Source: Anabaena sp. FACHB-1237
GTDB taxonomy: Bacteria; Cyanobacteriota; Cyanobacteriia; Cyanobacteriales; Nostocaceae
NCBI RefSeq assembly: GCF_014696225.1
Contig: NZ_JACJPV010000005.1
Span: 121,533 to 185,532, forward strand
DNA: 64,000 nt
Reading direction: 5' to 3'
Part shown: positions 1 to 9,612 of the stretch, piece by piece
Layout of the letters: each line of letters starts with the position of its first letter
Position numbering within the stretch: position 1 is the stretch's first letter
Position numbers and translations under genes: made by a program
The notes under the pieces: model-generated
What the model was told of the DNA's origin: nothing
The model's input: only the letters and a program-made list of their open reading frames with translations
Databases searched by the model: none

Positions 1-760
1 CTATGGGAGATTCAGAATTAATCATAATTCTAATTTGACTATCTATGATAGGATTTAGAAAGTCAATTATTAATTCTCTTGGTAATATTGGTAATTCAAT
101 TGCTAGGTTACTATTTTGTTGATAACTACAACAAGCTAGGGGCATTTTTTGGGCAAATTTTTCTAATCTTTGGTTATCTATGGAACTATCTAGAATTGCT
201 TGCCATTTACTGATGAATTTATCATCTTTTTGTTTTTCAATGGTTGGTAAAAATTTTCCTCTCGCAATTAAATCTAAACTCCATCTGGCTATATGTATCC
301 AAAATTTGATATCTTCTCCTAGTAATTCCCCTTGTTGACTGTTAGGATTTAATGGTAAATTTGTGAGAAAGTAAGTGGTTAATTTTGCTGGTATATAAAA
401 ACCTGGAATTTTCCAAGGATGTAAATATTTTTCTTGGTTATTTTCTGGGTTTACAACAGAGTTTAATGGATAAATTTCGGCAATTTTACCTGTTTTATTC
501 TCAATGAAATAACTAGGTAAGTTAAATATTTTCTCCTGAGTTATATGAGATTTAATAAGATTTATTAATTGAGATTTTTGTAACCAATTTTCTAATTCCG
601 TTGTGCTCATTCCTTGGGGATATTCAATTATATCATTCATTTCATCATCTAATTTAATTTGTTGATTTTCTAGCGATCGCCAAATTTCTCCCCAAATGAA
701 AAAACCACTATTTTCTTGATTTTCTCTATTAATTACCCAAGTACCATGTAAAATTGTCAT
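1..760 (-). CDS. SNF2-type helicase, N-terminal part (runs off the window)
   Basis: Open reading frame on the minus strand with ATG at 758-760, open for 253 codons to the window edge, so only the N-terminus is present. The protein begins MTILHGTWVINRENQENSG and continues FFIWGEIWRSLENQ. This resembles the N-terminal region preceding the helicase core in cyanobacterial SNF2/Snf2-associated proteins, which typically open with a 'ILHGSW...FIWGE.W' stretch. No ATPase motif is visible because the catalytic core would lie beyond base 1. A HIP1 octamer occurs inside the gene near 674. The family call rests on recall of the N-terminal signature, so it is moderate; that this is a real coding region is much surer. 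Confidence 0.7.
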   Translation of the reverse strand, partial: MTILHGTWVINRENQENSGFFIWGEIWRSLENQQIKLDDEMNDIIEYPQGMSTTELENWLQKSQLINLIKSHITQEKIFNLPSYFIENKTGKIAEIYPLNSVVNPENNQEKYLHPWKIPGFYIPAKLTTYFLTNLPLNPNSQQGELLGEDIKFWIHIARWSLDLIARGKFLPTIEKQKDDKFISKWQAILDSSIDNQRLEKFAQKMPLACCSYQQNSNLAIELPILPRELIIDFLNPIIDSQIRIMINSESPI

Positions 761-796
761 AATTTTGTTAGTTAGTAATATATTGGTTTTCACATA

Positions 797-819
797 CCCG
801 ACTTCTTTAAAAAGTCGGG
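797..819. repeat. REP-like palindrome copy 1 (CCCGACTTCTTTAAAAAGTC family)
   Basis: Palindrome with arms CCCGACTT / AAGTCGGG and a short A/T centre, lying between the stop of the small membrane protein gene and the start of the SNF2-like gene. One of seven related palindromes in this window (see 37467-37499 for the best copy). On either strand it could fold as a hairpin, so a terminator-like role is possible. Confidence 0.75.
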
Positions 820-838
820 CATCTGTTCATGTATCTAT

Positions 839-1036
839 TTAAAATGTGCCTCTAAATGCTGCATAAGCTAACGTCAGAACAATTGGTAATATAATGGGAA
901 TAGCAACTACTAAACCTATTTTACCAACTTTTATTTCTTTGCCATCTGCTTTGAAAAGGGCAATTACTCCCACTATTCCCATCGCAAACCAAATAATTCC
1001 AAAAATGATAAAGATTGTAAATGCTGAGTCTTTCAT
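839..1036 (-). CDS. Small membrane protein, unknown function
   Basis: 65-residue protein with two hydrophobic segments: roughly residues 6-28 (FTIFIIFGIIWFAMGIVGVI) and 38-60 (KIGLVVAIPIILPIVLTLAY). A short polar loop with FKADGKE separates them. I recognise no family. The two-span hairpin topology resembles many small inner-membrane proteins. It has its own ATG at 1034-1036, and no other gene lies within 240 bases upstream. It could be co-transcribed with the SNF2-like gene downstream, but a palindrome between them (797-819) may terminate transcription. Real by codon composition and hydrophobic pattern; function unknown. Confidence 0.6.
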   Translation of the reverse strand: MKDSAFTIFIIFGIIWFAMGIVGVIALFKADGKEIKVGKIGLVVAIPIILPIVLTLAYAAFRGTF

Positions 1037-1286
1037 AATTTTGTAGTATTTGTAGTATTAGTTTATTACTTTTATACATGATATTAAACTATTCAAGTAA
1101 AAAATCAAAATTTAATATTTCTTCAGGAGAAAATAGGCATTTTTCAGTAAATAAATATTTTAGGAGATAATTCTGATTTTCTTCTCTTAGATACTAACCA
1201 TATATTATAAGACTAACTTTTGATTATTATAGCAGTTCCTATGTCACCATTTATTACTCCTCCTGTAAATATATCCTATTTCCTAT

Positions 1287-2108
1287 CTATTTCTTATGAA
1301 TGTGATCCCAGACTTTTTTTAACACTGTTTTAGTAGATAATGAAAAATCTGCTTTATTCATCATCCAATCATAATAACCTGGATTTCGGGTGAATATTTG
1401 TTGTAAACTCTCACCTTTATATTTACCAAAATTAAATACTATGTCTTGTTTTTGGGCATCATAAATTAATTTACCTGTAGGATCTAAAAAATTGAATGTT
1501 GCTAATTGATTTGTGAATTGATTTAAAATATCCATATCATTTTTAATAGATACAGAAACTTCTGAACCATCATTACTACGCTCTACATTTTCATAACGGG
1601 CAATTTGCGCTTTTAAAACTTGATATGTGGCTTTAATATCACTAACTGCATCATGGGCATCAATTAATTCTTCTCCACAATAAAATTTATAAGCTGCTTT
1701 TAAATTGCGTCTTTCCATCAGATGAAATATTATTTGTACATCAATTAAATTTCTCCCTTGTAATTTCCATACTATACCCACCCTTAAAAATTCTTCCATT
1801 AATAATGGTATATCAAATCTATTAGAGTTAAATCCTGCTAAGTCACTATCATTAATAAAAGTTAAATATTCTGGTGCTAATTCTGCAAAAGTAGGTAGAT
1901 CCTTTACATCATGATCATAAATTCCATGTACCAATGAAGCATGAAGCGGAATAGGAATTGTGGGATTAATTTTATCTGTTTTTAACTCTTCTTGACCATC
2001 AGGAAATACTTTGAGAATGGCAATTTGTACAATTCTATCTTTAGTAACATCTACTCCTGTAGTTTCTAAGTCAATCAATGCTAAGGGTTTAATTAGGTTA
2101 AGTTTCAT
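1287..2108 (-). CDS. 3'-5' exonuclease (DEDD family) with DUF3820-type C-terminus
   Basis: 273 residues. The N-terminal ~175 residues are a DnaQ/RNase T-type exonuclease: Exo I motif ALIDLETTGVD (residues 10-20, D and E metal ligands), Exo II around LAGFNSNRFDIPLL, and Exo III around ELIDAHDAVSDIKATYQVL with a histidine and aspartate of the DEDDh type. The C-terminal segment VFNFGKYKGESLQQIFTRNPGYYDWMM matches the DUF3820 'FGKYKG' motif, which often follows such nucleases. It probably trims single-stranded DNA or RNA ends; whether it proofreads replication is not shown by sequence. It stands alone, reading leftward, back to back with pnp. Confidence 0.85.
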   Translation of the reverse strand: MKLNLIKPLALIDLETTGVDVTKDRIVQIAILKVFPDGQEELKTDKINPTIPIPLHASLVHGIYDHDVKDLPTFAELAPEYLTFINDSDLAGFNSNRFDIPLLMEEFLRVGIVWKLQGRNLIDVQIIFHLMERRNLKAAYKFYCGEELIDAHDAVSDIKATYQVLKAQIARYENVERSNDGSEVSVSIKNDMDILNQFTNQLATFNFLDPTGKLIYDAQKQDIVFNFGKYKGESLQQIFTRNPGYYDWMMNKADFSLSTKTVLKKVWDHIHKK

Positions 2109-2380
2109 GAAGTAATTTCACCAATTTTATTAAGGTTTATTAATTAGTATATTTGTATTACCAGGGATGAGCAGTCATAATATCAAGCGGTTATAACTCA
2201 GGTGAGGACTGAGAACCAGGAATTTCACATTTCTTGACCTCATAACCAATTCTCCACCACTAATTTCCTATTTGATACCATTTTGGTGTATCTTTAGTTT
2301 TAGGAGCAGCAGTCCATAGAGGTTAAATGTTAGGATTGCCACAGAGAGAGAATAGCGAGCATAGAAGGAAAAAAAACTCA

Positions 2381-4537
2381 ATGGCAGAATTTGAAAAGTC
2401 AATATCCTTTGATGGACGGGATATTAGACTAAAGGTGGGCTTATTAGCCCCCCAAGCGGGAGGGTCTGTTTTGATACAATCAGGGGATACGGCTGTTTTA
2501 GTAACAGCCACAAGATCAGAGGCCAGAGAAGGCATTGATTTTTTACCCCTGACTGTGGACTATGAGGAAAGATTGTACGCTGCTGGGAGGATTCCTGGGG
2601 GAATTATGCGCCGCGAAGGTCGGCCACCAGAAAAGGCAATTTTAATCAGTCGTCTTATTGACCGCCCCTTGCGTCCTTTATTCCCTTCATGGTTACGGGA
2701 CGATTTGCAAATCGTAGCATTAACTATGTCTATGGATGAGCAAGTCCCACCGGATGTATTAGCAGTTACGGGTGCTTCCATTGCTACTATTATCGCCCAA
2801 ATTCCATTTTATGGACCAATGGCGGCAGTAAGAGTGGGGTTAGTTGGTGATGATTTTATCATTAATCCTACTTATGCGGAAATTGAAGCGGGAGATTTGG
2901 ATTTAGTTGTCGCTGGTTCACCTGATGGGGTGATCATGGTGGAAGCGGGAGCAAATCAATTGCCAGAACGCGATATCATCGAGGCCATTGATTTTGGTTA
3001 TGAGGCTGTTAGAGACTTGATTGCCGCCCAGCAAGAGTTAGTATCTGAGTTGGGTTTAACTATGGTGTCTACGGATGCACCAGAGGTAGACCAAACATTA
3101 GAAAACTATATCCGCGATCGCGCTAGTGAAGAAATTAAAAACATCTTAGCGAAATTTGAATTTACCAAAACTGAGCGAGATTCTGCCTTAGACAGCGTTA
3201 AAGATGGTATTAAAGCCCAAATTGAGGCTTTACCAGAAGAAGACCCCGTTCGCATCGCGGCTAATGCCGACAGCAAAGCCCTTAGTAATACTTTTAAAGA
3301 TATTACTAAATACTTCATGCGTCGTCAAATCATTGAGGATAATGTGCGAGTTGACGGTCGTAAATTAGATCAAGTGCGTCCTGTATCCTGTCAAGTTGGA
3401 TTATTACCAAGACGGGTACATGGTAGCGGTTTATTTAATCGGGGACTGACTCAAGTATTAAGTTGTTGCACTTTGGGAACTCCTGGTGATGCCCAAAATC
3501 TTAGTGATGATTTGCAATTAGACCAAGCTAAACGCTACCTACATCACTATAATTTTCCACCCTTCTCTGTGGGTGAAACAAAACCATTACGCGCCCCAGG
3601 TAGAAGAGAAGTGGGTCATGGTGCTTTAGCAGAACGCGCTTTATTACCCGTTTTACCCCCTAAAGAACAATTTCCCTACGTTATTCGCGTAGTTTCTGAA
3701 GTTCTTTCTTCCAATGGTTCAACCTCTATGGGTTCAGTTTGTGGTTCAACTCTATCCTTACTGGATGCAGGTGTACCCCTGATTAAACCTGTAAGTGGCG
3801 CAGCTATGGGTTTAATTAAAGAAGGTGATGAAGTTCGCGTTTTAACGGATATTCAAGGAATTGAAGATTTCTTAGGCGACATGGATTTTAAAGTTGCTGG
3901 AACAGATAGCGGTATCACAGCATTGCAAATGGATATGAAAATCTCTGGATTATCCTTAGATGTGATTGCTCAGGCTGTGAATCAAGCTAAAGAAGCAAGA
4001 TTACACATTCTAGGGAAAATGATGGAAGTTATTCCTACCCATAACCTGGAAACATCACCCTTTGCACCACGCTTATTAACCATCAAAATTGATCCTGATA
4101 TGATTGGTTTAGTCATAGGACCTGGTGGAAAAACTATTAAGGGTATTACCGAAGAAACTGGTGCAAAAATTGACATTGAAGACGATGGTACTGTAACTAT
4201 CTCCGCAATGGATGAAAACCGTGCTAAACGTGCGCGGAGCATAGTTCAAGGTATGACTCGCAAACTACATGAAGGTGATGTTTATGTAGGTCGCGTGACA
4301 CGGATTATACCAATTGGTGCTTTTGTAGAATTTTTACCGGGTAAGGAAGGAATGATTCACATTTCTCAACTTGCTGACTATCGAGTTGGTAAAGTAGAGG
4401 ATGAGGTAGCAGTTGGTGAAGAAGTGATTATCAAAGTCAGAGAAATTGATAATAAAGGTAGAATTAATTTAACACGGTTAAATATTCACCCAGATCAAGC
4501 AGCAGCAGCACGAGAAGCAGCAGCAGCAAATCGCTAA
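2381..4537 (+). CDS. pnp: Polyribonucleotide nucleotidyltransferase (PNPase)
   Basis: 718 residues from the ATG at 2381. This start is preferred over the in-frame upstream one at 2327 because GAAGGA lies 11 bases before it and the family begins MxEFxKSISFxGRDIRL. Domain order is classical: first RNase PH domain (~1-140), an all-helical linker, second RNase PH domain (~310-540) with the GTSDGI-like segment [13 protein letters not shown], a KH domain with the loop [11 protein letters not shown], and an S1 domain ([25 protein letters not shown]). The enzyme degrades RNA 3' to 5' using phosphate and can add tails. It is monocistronic here, with ~240 bases before carA. Confidence 0.98.
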   Translation: MAEFEKSISFDGRDIRLKVGLLAPQAGGSVLIQSGDTAVLVTATRSEAREGIDFLPLTVDYEERLYAAGRIPGGIMRREGRPPEKAILISRLIDRPLRPLFPSWLRDDLQIVALTMSMDEQVPPDVLAVTGASIATIIAQIPFYGPMAAVRVGLVGDDFIINPTYAEIEAGDLDLVVAGSPDGVIMVEAGANQLPERDIIEAIDFGYEAVRDLIAAQQELVSELGLTMVSTDAPEVDQTLENYIRDRASEEIKNILAKFEFTKTERDSALDSVKDGIKAQIEALPEEDPVRIAANADSKALSNTFKDITKYFMRRQIIEDNVRVDGRKLDQVRPVSCQVGLLPRRVHGSGLFNRGLTQVLSCCTLGTPGDAQNLSDDLQLDQAKRYLHHYNFPPFSVGETKPLRAPGRREVGHGALAERALLPVLPPKEQFPYVIRVVSEVLSSNGSTSMGSVCGSTLSLLDAGVPLIKPVSGAAMGLIKEGDEVRVLTDIQGIEDFLGDMDFKVAGTDSGITALQMDMKISGLSLDVIAQAVNQAKEARLHILGKMMEVIPTHNLETSPFAPRLLTIKIDPDMIGLVIGPGGKTIKGITEETGAKIDIEDDGTVTISAMDENRAKRARSIVQGMTRKLHEGDVYVGRVTRIIPIGAFVEFLPGKEGMIHISQLADYRVGKVEDEVAVGEEVIIKVREIDNKGRINLTRLNIHPDQAAAAREAAAANR

Positions 4538-4777
4538 ATCAACGGAGGATTTTAGATTGTAGATTGAGAATAAATCACAAATCTAAAATCCTGGATGTTG
4601 TAGCAGTCAGTAAGTAGTTTGAAGAGATTTGTCCATAAAATTACTAATTTTTAGTAACTATTAGTCAATTACCTGGATTTAGATTTTAGTAATATACTGT
4701 AGTGCAGTCTAAAAAAATATAAAATTGCTGCTTAAAATCATTGCCCCGTTCTACCTATCACCTATTCTGTTAAATTT

Positions 4778-5926
4778 ATGTCTGAAACAATACCTGCTTT
4801 ACTTGTTCTTGCTGATGGTACTACTTATCGCGGTTTTTCCTTTGGTGCAATTGGTACAACCATTGGTGAAGTAGTTTTTAATACTGGCATGACTGGATAT
4901 CAAGAAGTGTTAACCGATCCTAGTTATTGTGGACAAATCGTAATTTTTACCTATCCAGAATTGGGGAATACAGGAATTAACCCAGAAGATGAAGAATCAT
5001 CTAAACCTTATGTTAAAGGAGCGATCGCTCGTAACATCTGCCATAAACCCAGCAATTGGCGCTCCACACAATCCCTGCCAGACTACCTAAACCAGCATCA
5101 CATCCCCGCTATATATGGCCTTGATACCCGCGCCCTCACGCGCAAAATTAGGACAGTAGGGGCAATGAATGGAGGCATATCTACCACAATTCTCGATGAA
5201 ACCGAACTCCTAGAAATGGTACAAGCTGCTCCTTCCATGACAGGTTTAAACCTAGTTAAAGAAGTCACCACAGATATCACCTATGAATGGACAGAAAGTA
5301 CCATTGAACCTTGGGAATTTAACCTTGAAGCGATCTCCAATACAAACAAAGAAACCTACACCGTTGTAGCCCTAGATTTTGGAGTCAAACGGAATATATT
5401 AAGAAGATTAGCCAGTTATGGTTGTCGAGTGATAGTTGTTCGTGCAGATACAACTGCAGAAGAAATTCTCAAATACAATCCAGATGGTATATTCCTCTCT
5501 AACGGGCCGGGAGACCCCGCCGCCGTCACAGAAGGTATTACCACCGCCAAAGCCCTATTACAAAGTGAAAAACCTATATTTGGGATTTGTATGGGACATC
5601 AAATTTTAGGTCATGCGTTAGGAGCAGAAACATTTAAACTAAAATTTGGACATCGGGGATTAAATCAACCTGCGGGACTGCAAACACGAGTGGAAATTAC
5701 TAGTCAAAACCATAGTTTTGCGATTGATCCCAACTCCCTCCCAGTGGAAACAGTGGAAATTAGTCATTTCAACCTGAATGATCAGACTGTAGCGGGAGTT
5801 CGTCATAAAACTTTACCTATATTTTCTGTGCAGTATCACCCAGAAGCGAGTCCAGGTCCCCATGATGCAGATTACTTATTTGAGCAATTTGTATTAGAAA
5901 TGCAAAAAGTAAAAGCAAGTAATTAA
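4778..5926 (+). CDS. carA: Carbamoyl phosphate synthase, small (glutaminase) subunit
   Basis: 382 residues. The N-terminal half is the CarA-specific domain ([41 protein letters not shown]). The C-terminal half is a class I glutamine amidotransferase with the nucleophile in [11 protein letters not shown] (Cys271) and the His-Glu pair in [13 protein letters not shown]. It releases ammonia from glutamine and passes it to CarB for carbamoyl phosphate, feeding pyrimidines and arginine. The large subunit gene is not in this window, which is common in cyanobacteria where carA and carB are unlinked. Length is normal for the family. Confidence 0.97.
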   Translation: MSETIPALLVLADGTTYRGFSFGAIGTTIGEVVFNTGMTGYQEVLTDPSYCGQIVIFTYPELGNTGINPEDEESSKPYVKGAIARNICHKPSNWRSTQSLPDYLNQHHIPAIYGLDTRALTRKIRTVGAMNGGISTTILDETELLEMVQAAPSMTGLNLVKEVTTDITYEWTESTIEPWEFNLEAISNTNKETYTVVALDFGVKRNILRRLASYGCRVIVVRADTTAEEILKYNPDGIFLSNGPGDPAAVTEGITTAKALLQSEKPIFGICMGHQILGHALGAETFKLKFGHRGLNQPAGLQTRVEITSQNHSFAIDPNSLPVETVEISHFNLNDQTVAGVRHKTLPIFSVQYHPEASPGPHDADYLFEQFVLEMQKVKASN

Positions 5927-5928
5927 AA

Positions 5929-5954
5929 ATTGACAATTGACAATTGACAATTGT
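5929..5954. repeat. Tandem GACAATT repeat
   Basis: Three consecutive copies of the heptamer GACAATT just after carA, a short tandem repeat of the kind common in filamentous cyanobacteria. The AATTGACAATT stretch is partly self-complementary. No coding role. Confidence 0.7.
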
Positions 5955-6137
5955 TTATAAATACAGGTTACAGAGTGTCCGCAGCAGGGAGAAAATTCCT
6001 GATCCTGACGGCTGTACCCTGCACGCAGCGTTAGCCATAAGCTGATAACTGATGGCTGACTTCTACCACTAGACAAAACACCCAAAAATCATCTATACTA
6101 GAATGTTTACTTTAAGTAAAAACATGAGGAGGGAATT

Positions 6138-6506
6138 ATTGCTGAACCACTAAATCTCACCGTTAGCCTGAGAGGTAATAGAGAAGTTCGGGATCACTGT
6201 CAGCTATTCCGCCTTACAGGTTTATTAGACGCATTTTCTGAGCCGACATTTCGTAAAGTTTTAGGTGCTAAACTTGAAGAAGGACCAGCACACATTATTC
6301 TTGATCTCTCACAGATTGACTTTGTAGATAGTTCTGGATTAGGTGCATTAGTTCAGTTAGCCAAACAAGCTCAAACTGCTGGAGGTACTTTACAAATCGT
6401 CACAAATGCCCGCGTCACTCAAACGGTCAAGCTTGTACGCTTGGAAAAATTTCTTTCTCTACAAGTCACAGTTGATGCTGCCTTAGAAAACATTAAAGCT
6501 TCCTAA
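6138..6506 (+). CDS. STAS-domain anti-sigma factor antagonist with an apparent ATT start codon
   Basis: 122 residues of a SpoIIAA/RsbV-type STAS domain: CQLFRLTGLLDAFSEPTFRK, then IILDLSQIDFVDSSGLGALV with the phosphorylatable serine in DSSG, then GGTLQIVTNARVTQTVKLVRL. Such proteins bind an anti-sigma factor or serine kinase and are switched by serine phosphorylation. The frame is open back only to a TAA at 6117-6119 and contains no ATG, GTG or TTG before the domain begins. A strong AGGAGG at 6127-6132 sits five bases before ATT (6138-6140). The ATG at 6124 is out of frame and reaches a stop after nine codons. The simplest reading is initiation at ATT; a sequencing indel is the alternative. 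Confidence 0.85.
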   Translation: MAEPLNLTVSLRGNREVRDHCQLFRLTGLLDAFSEPTFRKVLGAKLEEGPAHIILDLSQIDFVDSSGLGALVQLAKQAQTAGGTLQIVTNARVTQTVKLVRLEKFLSLQVTVDAALENIKAS

Positions 6507-6794
6507 GAACTGTATAGGAAAAATTAGCTATCCGATGTTATGTCTGGATAGCTTAATTTTTACTAGTCAGGAGTTCAAGGAGTCAGAATAAAGAATTTTC
6601 TCCCTGCACTCCCAACTCCCGCACTCCGCACCAATCTGCTAATTTATGCGGAAAAGGTATTTTCACTATGGAAATTTTTTTTGTTTATTGACTTAATTCA
6701 TGATATAATCCTTGTTTACCCAATTGCGGGCAGAGTTTACAGCTATTGTAAAGATTATCTCCTCATGTAGTGATTTGTTAGGAAGGATGTATTT

Positions 6795-7277
6795 GTGCAG
6801 TTACCAACAGAAGCAAACCAAAATGAAGATGATGACCCTGCCCAAGATTCATCAGATGATTTATTTGAGTTATGTTTGCTGAATCGGAGACTATTACCAC
6901 AAAAACTATCCCTCTCACAAGTTCAACAAATTTCTCCCTCTGCTTTAGCTTATGTGGGTGACGCAATTTATGAACTATATGTTAGAATGTTCTATCTGTG
7001 GCCACAGAAACGACTGGAAAATTACCATCGTCTAGTAGTGGATCAGGTAAGAGCAGAAACACAAGCGCTACATTTGCGAATGTTAACTCCTTACTTGAGG
7101 AGTAATGAATTAGAAATAGTCCGCAGAGGTCGTAACTCTGTCAGTAATCGTCCTAAACGACTTAATCCTGAAATTTATCAACAAGCAACTAGTTTAGAAA
7201 CCTTAGTTGGTTATTTATACCTGACCGATAACGAACGTTTAATAGAACTTTTACAACAAGTCCATCTGGAGCAATAG
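6795..7277 (+). CDS. mrnC: Mini-ribonuclease III
   Basis: 160 residues from GTG at 6795, with GGAAGG eight bases upstream. From about residue 48 it is an RNase III catalytic domain without the double-stranded RNA-binding domain: ISPSALAYVGDAIYELYVRMFYLWPQK, then VDQVRAETQALHL, RRGRNSVSNRPKR and ATSLETLVGYLYLTDNERL. The conserved aspartate in YVGDAIYE and the glutamate in SLETLVGYLY are the metal-binding acids. Family members mature 23S rRNA ends as dimers. The first ~45 residues are acidic and unconserved (QNEDDDPAQDSSDDLFE). The gene lies ~120 bases before the rRNA methyltransferase, so the pair may be a ribosome-maturation unit. Confidence 0.93.
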   Translation: MQLPTEANQNEDDDPAQDSSDDLFELCLLNRRLLPQKLSLSQVQQISPSALAYVGDAIYELYVRMFYLWPQKRLENYHRLVVDQVRAETQALHLRMLTPYLRSNELEIVRRGRNSVSNRPKRLNPEIYQQATSLETLVGYLYLTDNERLIELLQQVHLEQ

Positions 7278-7401
7278 CCATCAGCTACTGCTGGAGGTAG
7301 GAATCTCTGTGAAGATTCTTCATTATTGTTCATTAAATTAATGTCGTCGGCCTGTCAATTTGTATCGCAAAAAAACCTAACAAAAAACCTAATTAGTGAT
7401 T

Positions 7402-8694
7402 ATGAAAACTCAAGCTAAAAAAATCAATTCTGCCCATGATGCTAAAGGTGCACAGCCTGTAAAAATCAAAGGTAAGCGTGTTATACCTCATCCTATTCGT
7501 AAACAAGGCAAAACTGATGGTCAGTCTTTAGTTAGTAAACCGCGCCCCTCTCGTCATGATGGACACTCCTTGGCTGATGTAAATACGAGCAAATCTGCTT
7601 CTAAGTATCCACGTCGTCATGATGGACACTCCTTAGCTGATGTAAATACGGATAAATCTGCTGGTTTTAAACATCGTTCTCGTCGTCATGATGGACACTC
7701 CTTGGCTGATGTAAATACGGATAAATCTGCTAGTTTTAAACATCGTCCATCCCGTCATTCATCTTCTGAAGTTACTACAGGAAAGTCTGTTTCTTTGAAA
7801 CCTCGTTCTTCCCATTATTCAGATTCAGAAGTTAGTACAGAAAAATCTTTACCTGATAATCGTCGTTATCCTCGTCACTTTGTACCAACTTTGCCAGCAG
7901 TCACAGTGACAGAAGATACCGATTTAATTTATGGTCGTCATCCAGTGTTAACTGCTTTAGAAAATCAACGTAATCTTAATCGCCTGTGGATTACTTCCCG
8001 TTTGCGTTATGATCCTAGATTTCATAATTTGATTTTGCAAGCTAAGGATAATGGTACAGTAATTGATGAGGTTGAACCCAAACGCTTGGATCAGCTTACT
8101 GGCGGTGCAAATCATCAAGGTATAGCTGCTCAAATTTGTCCTTACGCTTATACTGAGTTAGATGATTTACTGGCTAAGTGTAAATCTATCAATGATCCGG
8201 TGATTGTGGTGGCCGATGGCATTACTGATCCCCATAATCTAGGTGCTATTATTAGAACGGCAGAGGCTGTTGGAGCGCAAGGTTTAGTAATTCCCCAAAG
8301 AAGGGCGGTGGGCATTACTTCTACAGTGGTAAAAGTATCTGCTGGAGCTTTAGAGAATTTCCCTGTGGCTAGGGTGGTGAATTTAAGCCGAGCTTTAGAA
8401 CAGTTAAAAGAAGAGGGTTTCTGGATTTATGGAACTGCTGCTGGTGGTAGTGAGCAGTTACAGAATGTGAACTTTCGTGGTCCGGTGGTTTTAGTAGTAG
8501 GTGGTGAAGGTGAAGGTTTAAGTATGCTGACACAGCGTTCTTGTGATGTTTTGGTATCTATTCCATTATTGGGTAAGACTCCTAGCTTAAATGCTTCCGT
8601 TGCTACGGGGATGGCTCTTTATGAAATTTATCGTCAAAAGTCACTAAATACGTTATATCTTGATAAACTACAAACATTTTCTGGTAAAAAATAG
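7402..8694 (+). CDS. rlmB: 23S rRNA (guanosine-2'-O-)-methyltransferase RlmB/TrmH type with repeat-rich N-terminus
   Basis: 430 residues from ATG 7402; a GTG two codons upstream (7396) is equally possible. The C-terminal ~260 residues are a SpoU methyltransferase: substrate-binding domain starting [16 protein letters not shown], then knotted SPOUT domain with [39 protein letters not shown] and [22 protein letters not shown]. It methylates a 23S rRNA guanosine ribose using SAM. Residues ~50-155 are unusual: a basic tandem repeat of ~21-23 residues with core [16 protein letters not shown], three copies near identical and two degenerate. Bacterial RlmB proteins of ~250 residues lack this. The extension may bind RNA non-specifically. 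Confidence 0.93.
   Translation: MKTQAKKINSAHDAKGAQPVKIKGKRVIPHPIRKQGKTDGQSLVSKPRPSRHDGHSLADVNTSKSASKYPRRHDGHSLADVNTDKSAGFKHRSRRHDGHSLADVNTDKSASFKHRPSRHSSSEVTTGKSVSLKPRSSHYSDSEVSTEKSLPDNRRYPRHFVPTLPAVTVTEDTDLIYGRHPVLTALENQRNLNRLWITSRLRYDPRFHNLILQAKDNGTVIDEVEPKRLDQLTGGANHQGIAAQICPYAYTELDDLLAKCKSINDPVIVVADGITDPHNLGAIIRTAEAVGAQGLVIPQRRAVGITSTVVKVSAGALENFPVARVVNLSRALEQLKEEGFWIYGTAAGGSEQLQNVNFRGPVVLVVGGEGEGLSMLTQRSCDVLVSIPLLGKTPSLNASVATGMALYEIYRQKSLNTLYLDKLQTFSGKK
7549..7870 (+). repeat. In-frame tandem repeat in the rlmB N-terminal region
   Basis: Copies begin CGTCATGATGGACACTCC at 7552, 7615 and 7684 (periods 63 and 69 bases), followed by two diverged copies. All spacings are multiples of three, so the frame is preserved. 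Near-identical DNA in the first three copies suggests recent expansion by slippage or unequal exchange. Confidence 0.85.
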
Positions 8695-9218
8695 TAGTTA
8701 GTTAGGAGTCAGGAGAAAAAATTAATAGGGAACTGGGAACTGGAAAAAGTGCTAAAAGTATTATTTTTAAGTATCTTTGATGTTTCTTGTGTGTCTCTGT
8801 TAACCTGATATCTACTGTCAGGTACTAGTTATGATGTAAATATCTGATCCTGAGATCAAATATAAATCTTGTGATCGATTGTGATCACTACTGTGTTTAT
8901 TTTTGTCTCTATTGTTGATGATGTTTATTGTGCTTGAGTTTGAATTATGTTCAAGCTTTGATGACATAACTAGTGATGATCAAAGGTAGTTAGGATGTAA
9001 AATTCAAGTCAATAATCAAATGATTTATTGGTGAAGTGCGGAGTCGGGGGTGCAGGGTGCAGGGAGAAAATTATTTATTCTGACTGCTGTATGGGCGAAC
9101 GGCCGTTCGCCTATACTGACTCCTGGATCTCGTAACTGCTGATAGCCAAATAAGCAAATGTAAAGATGATAAATTCAACATATTTTCACACCCACTCTTT
9201 TATAAATTGGCGGAAACC
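8695..9218. other. Gene-free stretch between rlmB and the DUF1816 gene
   Basis: No convincing gene seen. It contains a cluster of GATC-rich half-palindromes around 8850-8890 (TGTGATCGATTGTGATCAC), which could be regulator sites or chance. There is also a perfect 18-base palindrome at 9094-9111 and short direct repeats of the form GGTGCAGGGTGCAGGG near 9048. Confidence 0.5.
9094..9111. repeat. Perfect palindrome GGCGAACGGCCGTTCGCC
   Basis: Eighteen bases, exactly self-complementary, GC-rich in an AT-rich intergenic region. This kind of 'GGGCGAACGGCCGTTCGCC' palindrome is a dispersed repeat in filamentous cyanobacteria. No poly-T tract follows, so it is not a textbook terminator. Confidence 0.7.
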
Positions 9219-9521
9219 ATGAACAATTTTTGGCATAATTTCCAAGAGGGTTTAGTTAATACCTTTAACAGTTTAGGACTAGCTTGGTGGGTAGAAGTAG
9301 TTACACAAAATCCTAATTGTACTTATTACTTCGGTCCATTTGTTAGTTCAAAGGAAGCAAGTATAGCTAGTAAAGGCTATATAGAAGATTTAGAAATGGA
9401 GGGAGCGCAACGCATTACGGTTAACATTAAACGTTGCAAACCAACTGTTTTAACTATTGCCGAAGATTTGGGGGAATGGATTGACCGTAAAGTAAAGCCA
9501 GTCTTTAGCGGTCAAGTTTAA
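9219..9521 (+). CDS. DUF1816 domain protein
   Basis: 100 residues from ATG 9219 (a TTG four codons upstream at 9207 is less likely). The body LGLAWWVEVVTQNPNCTYYFGPFVSSKEASIASKGYIEDLEMEGAQRI is the DUF1816 pattern, found in cyanobacteria and sometimes linked to phycobilisome-linker-like (CpcD) domains. The region AWWVE..T..P.CTYYFGPF is the conserved core. Function is not established; a role near phycobilisome or nitrogen acclimation has been suggested only by association. It is monocistronic, with a convergent hydrolase gene downstream. Confidence 0.85.
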   Translation: MNNFWHNFQEGLVNTFNSLGLAWWVEVVTQNPNCTYYFGPFVSSKEASIASKGYIEDLEMEGAQRITVNIKRCKPTVLTIAEDLGEWIDRKVKPVFSGQV

Positions 9522-9612
9522 TTTTAACTATTTTCATCAGGCTGGGGTCGTTCCTGGGCTTGTCCTGGGAGCGAATGTCTCTTAGTATTGGTAATTGGTA
9601 TCTTGTGCCACG

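Noticed and set aside
5894..6085. Minus-strand frame of 63 residues after carA
   Set aside because: Overlaps the carA end and tandem repeats, without start signals.
8850..8892. TGTGATCGATTGTGATCAC stretch as a CRP-type operator
   Set aside because: It lacks the TGTGA-N6-TCACA symmetry, no regulated gene starts nearby, and the pattern can arise from GATC-rich sequence.
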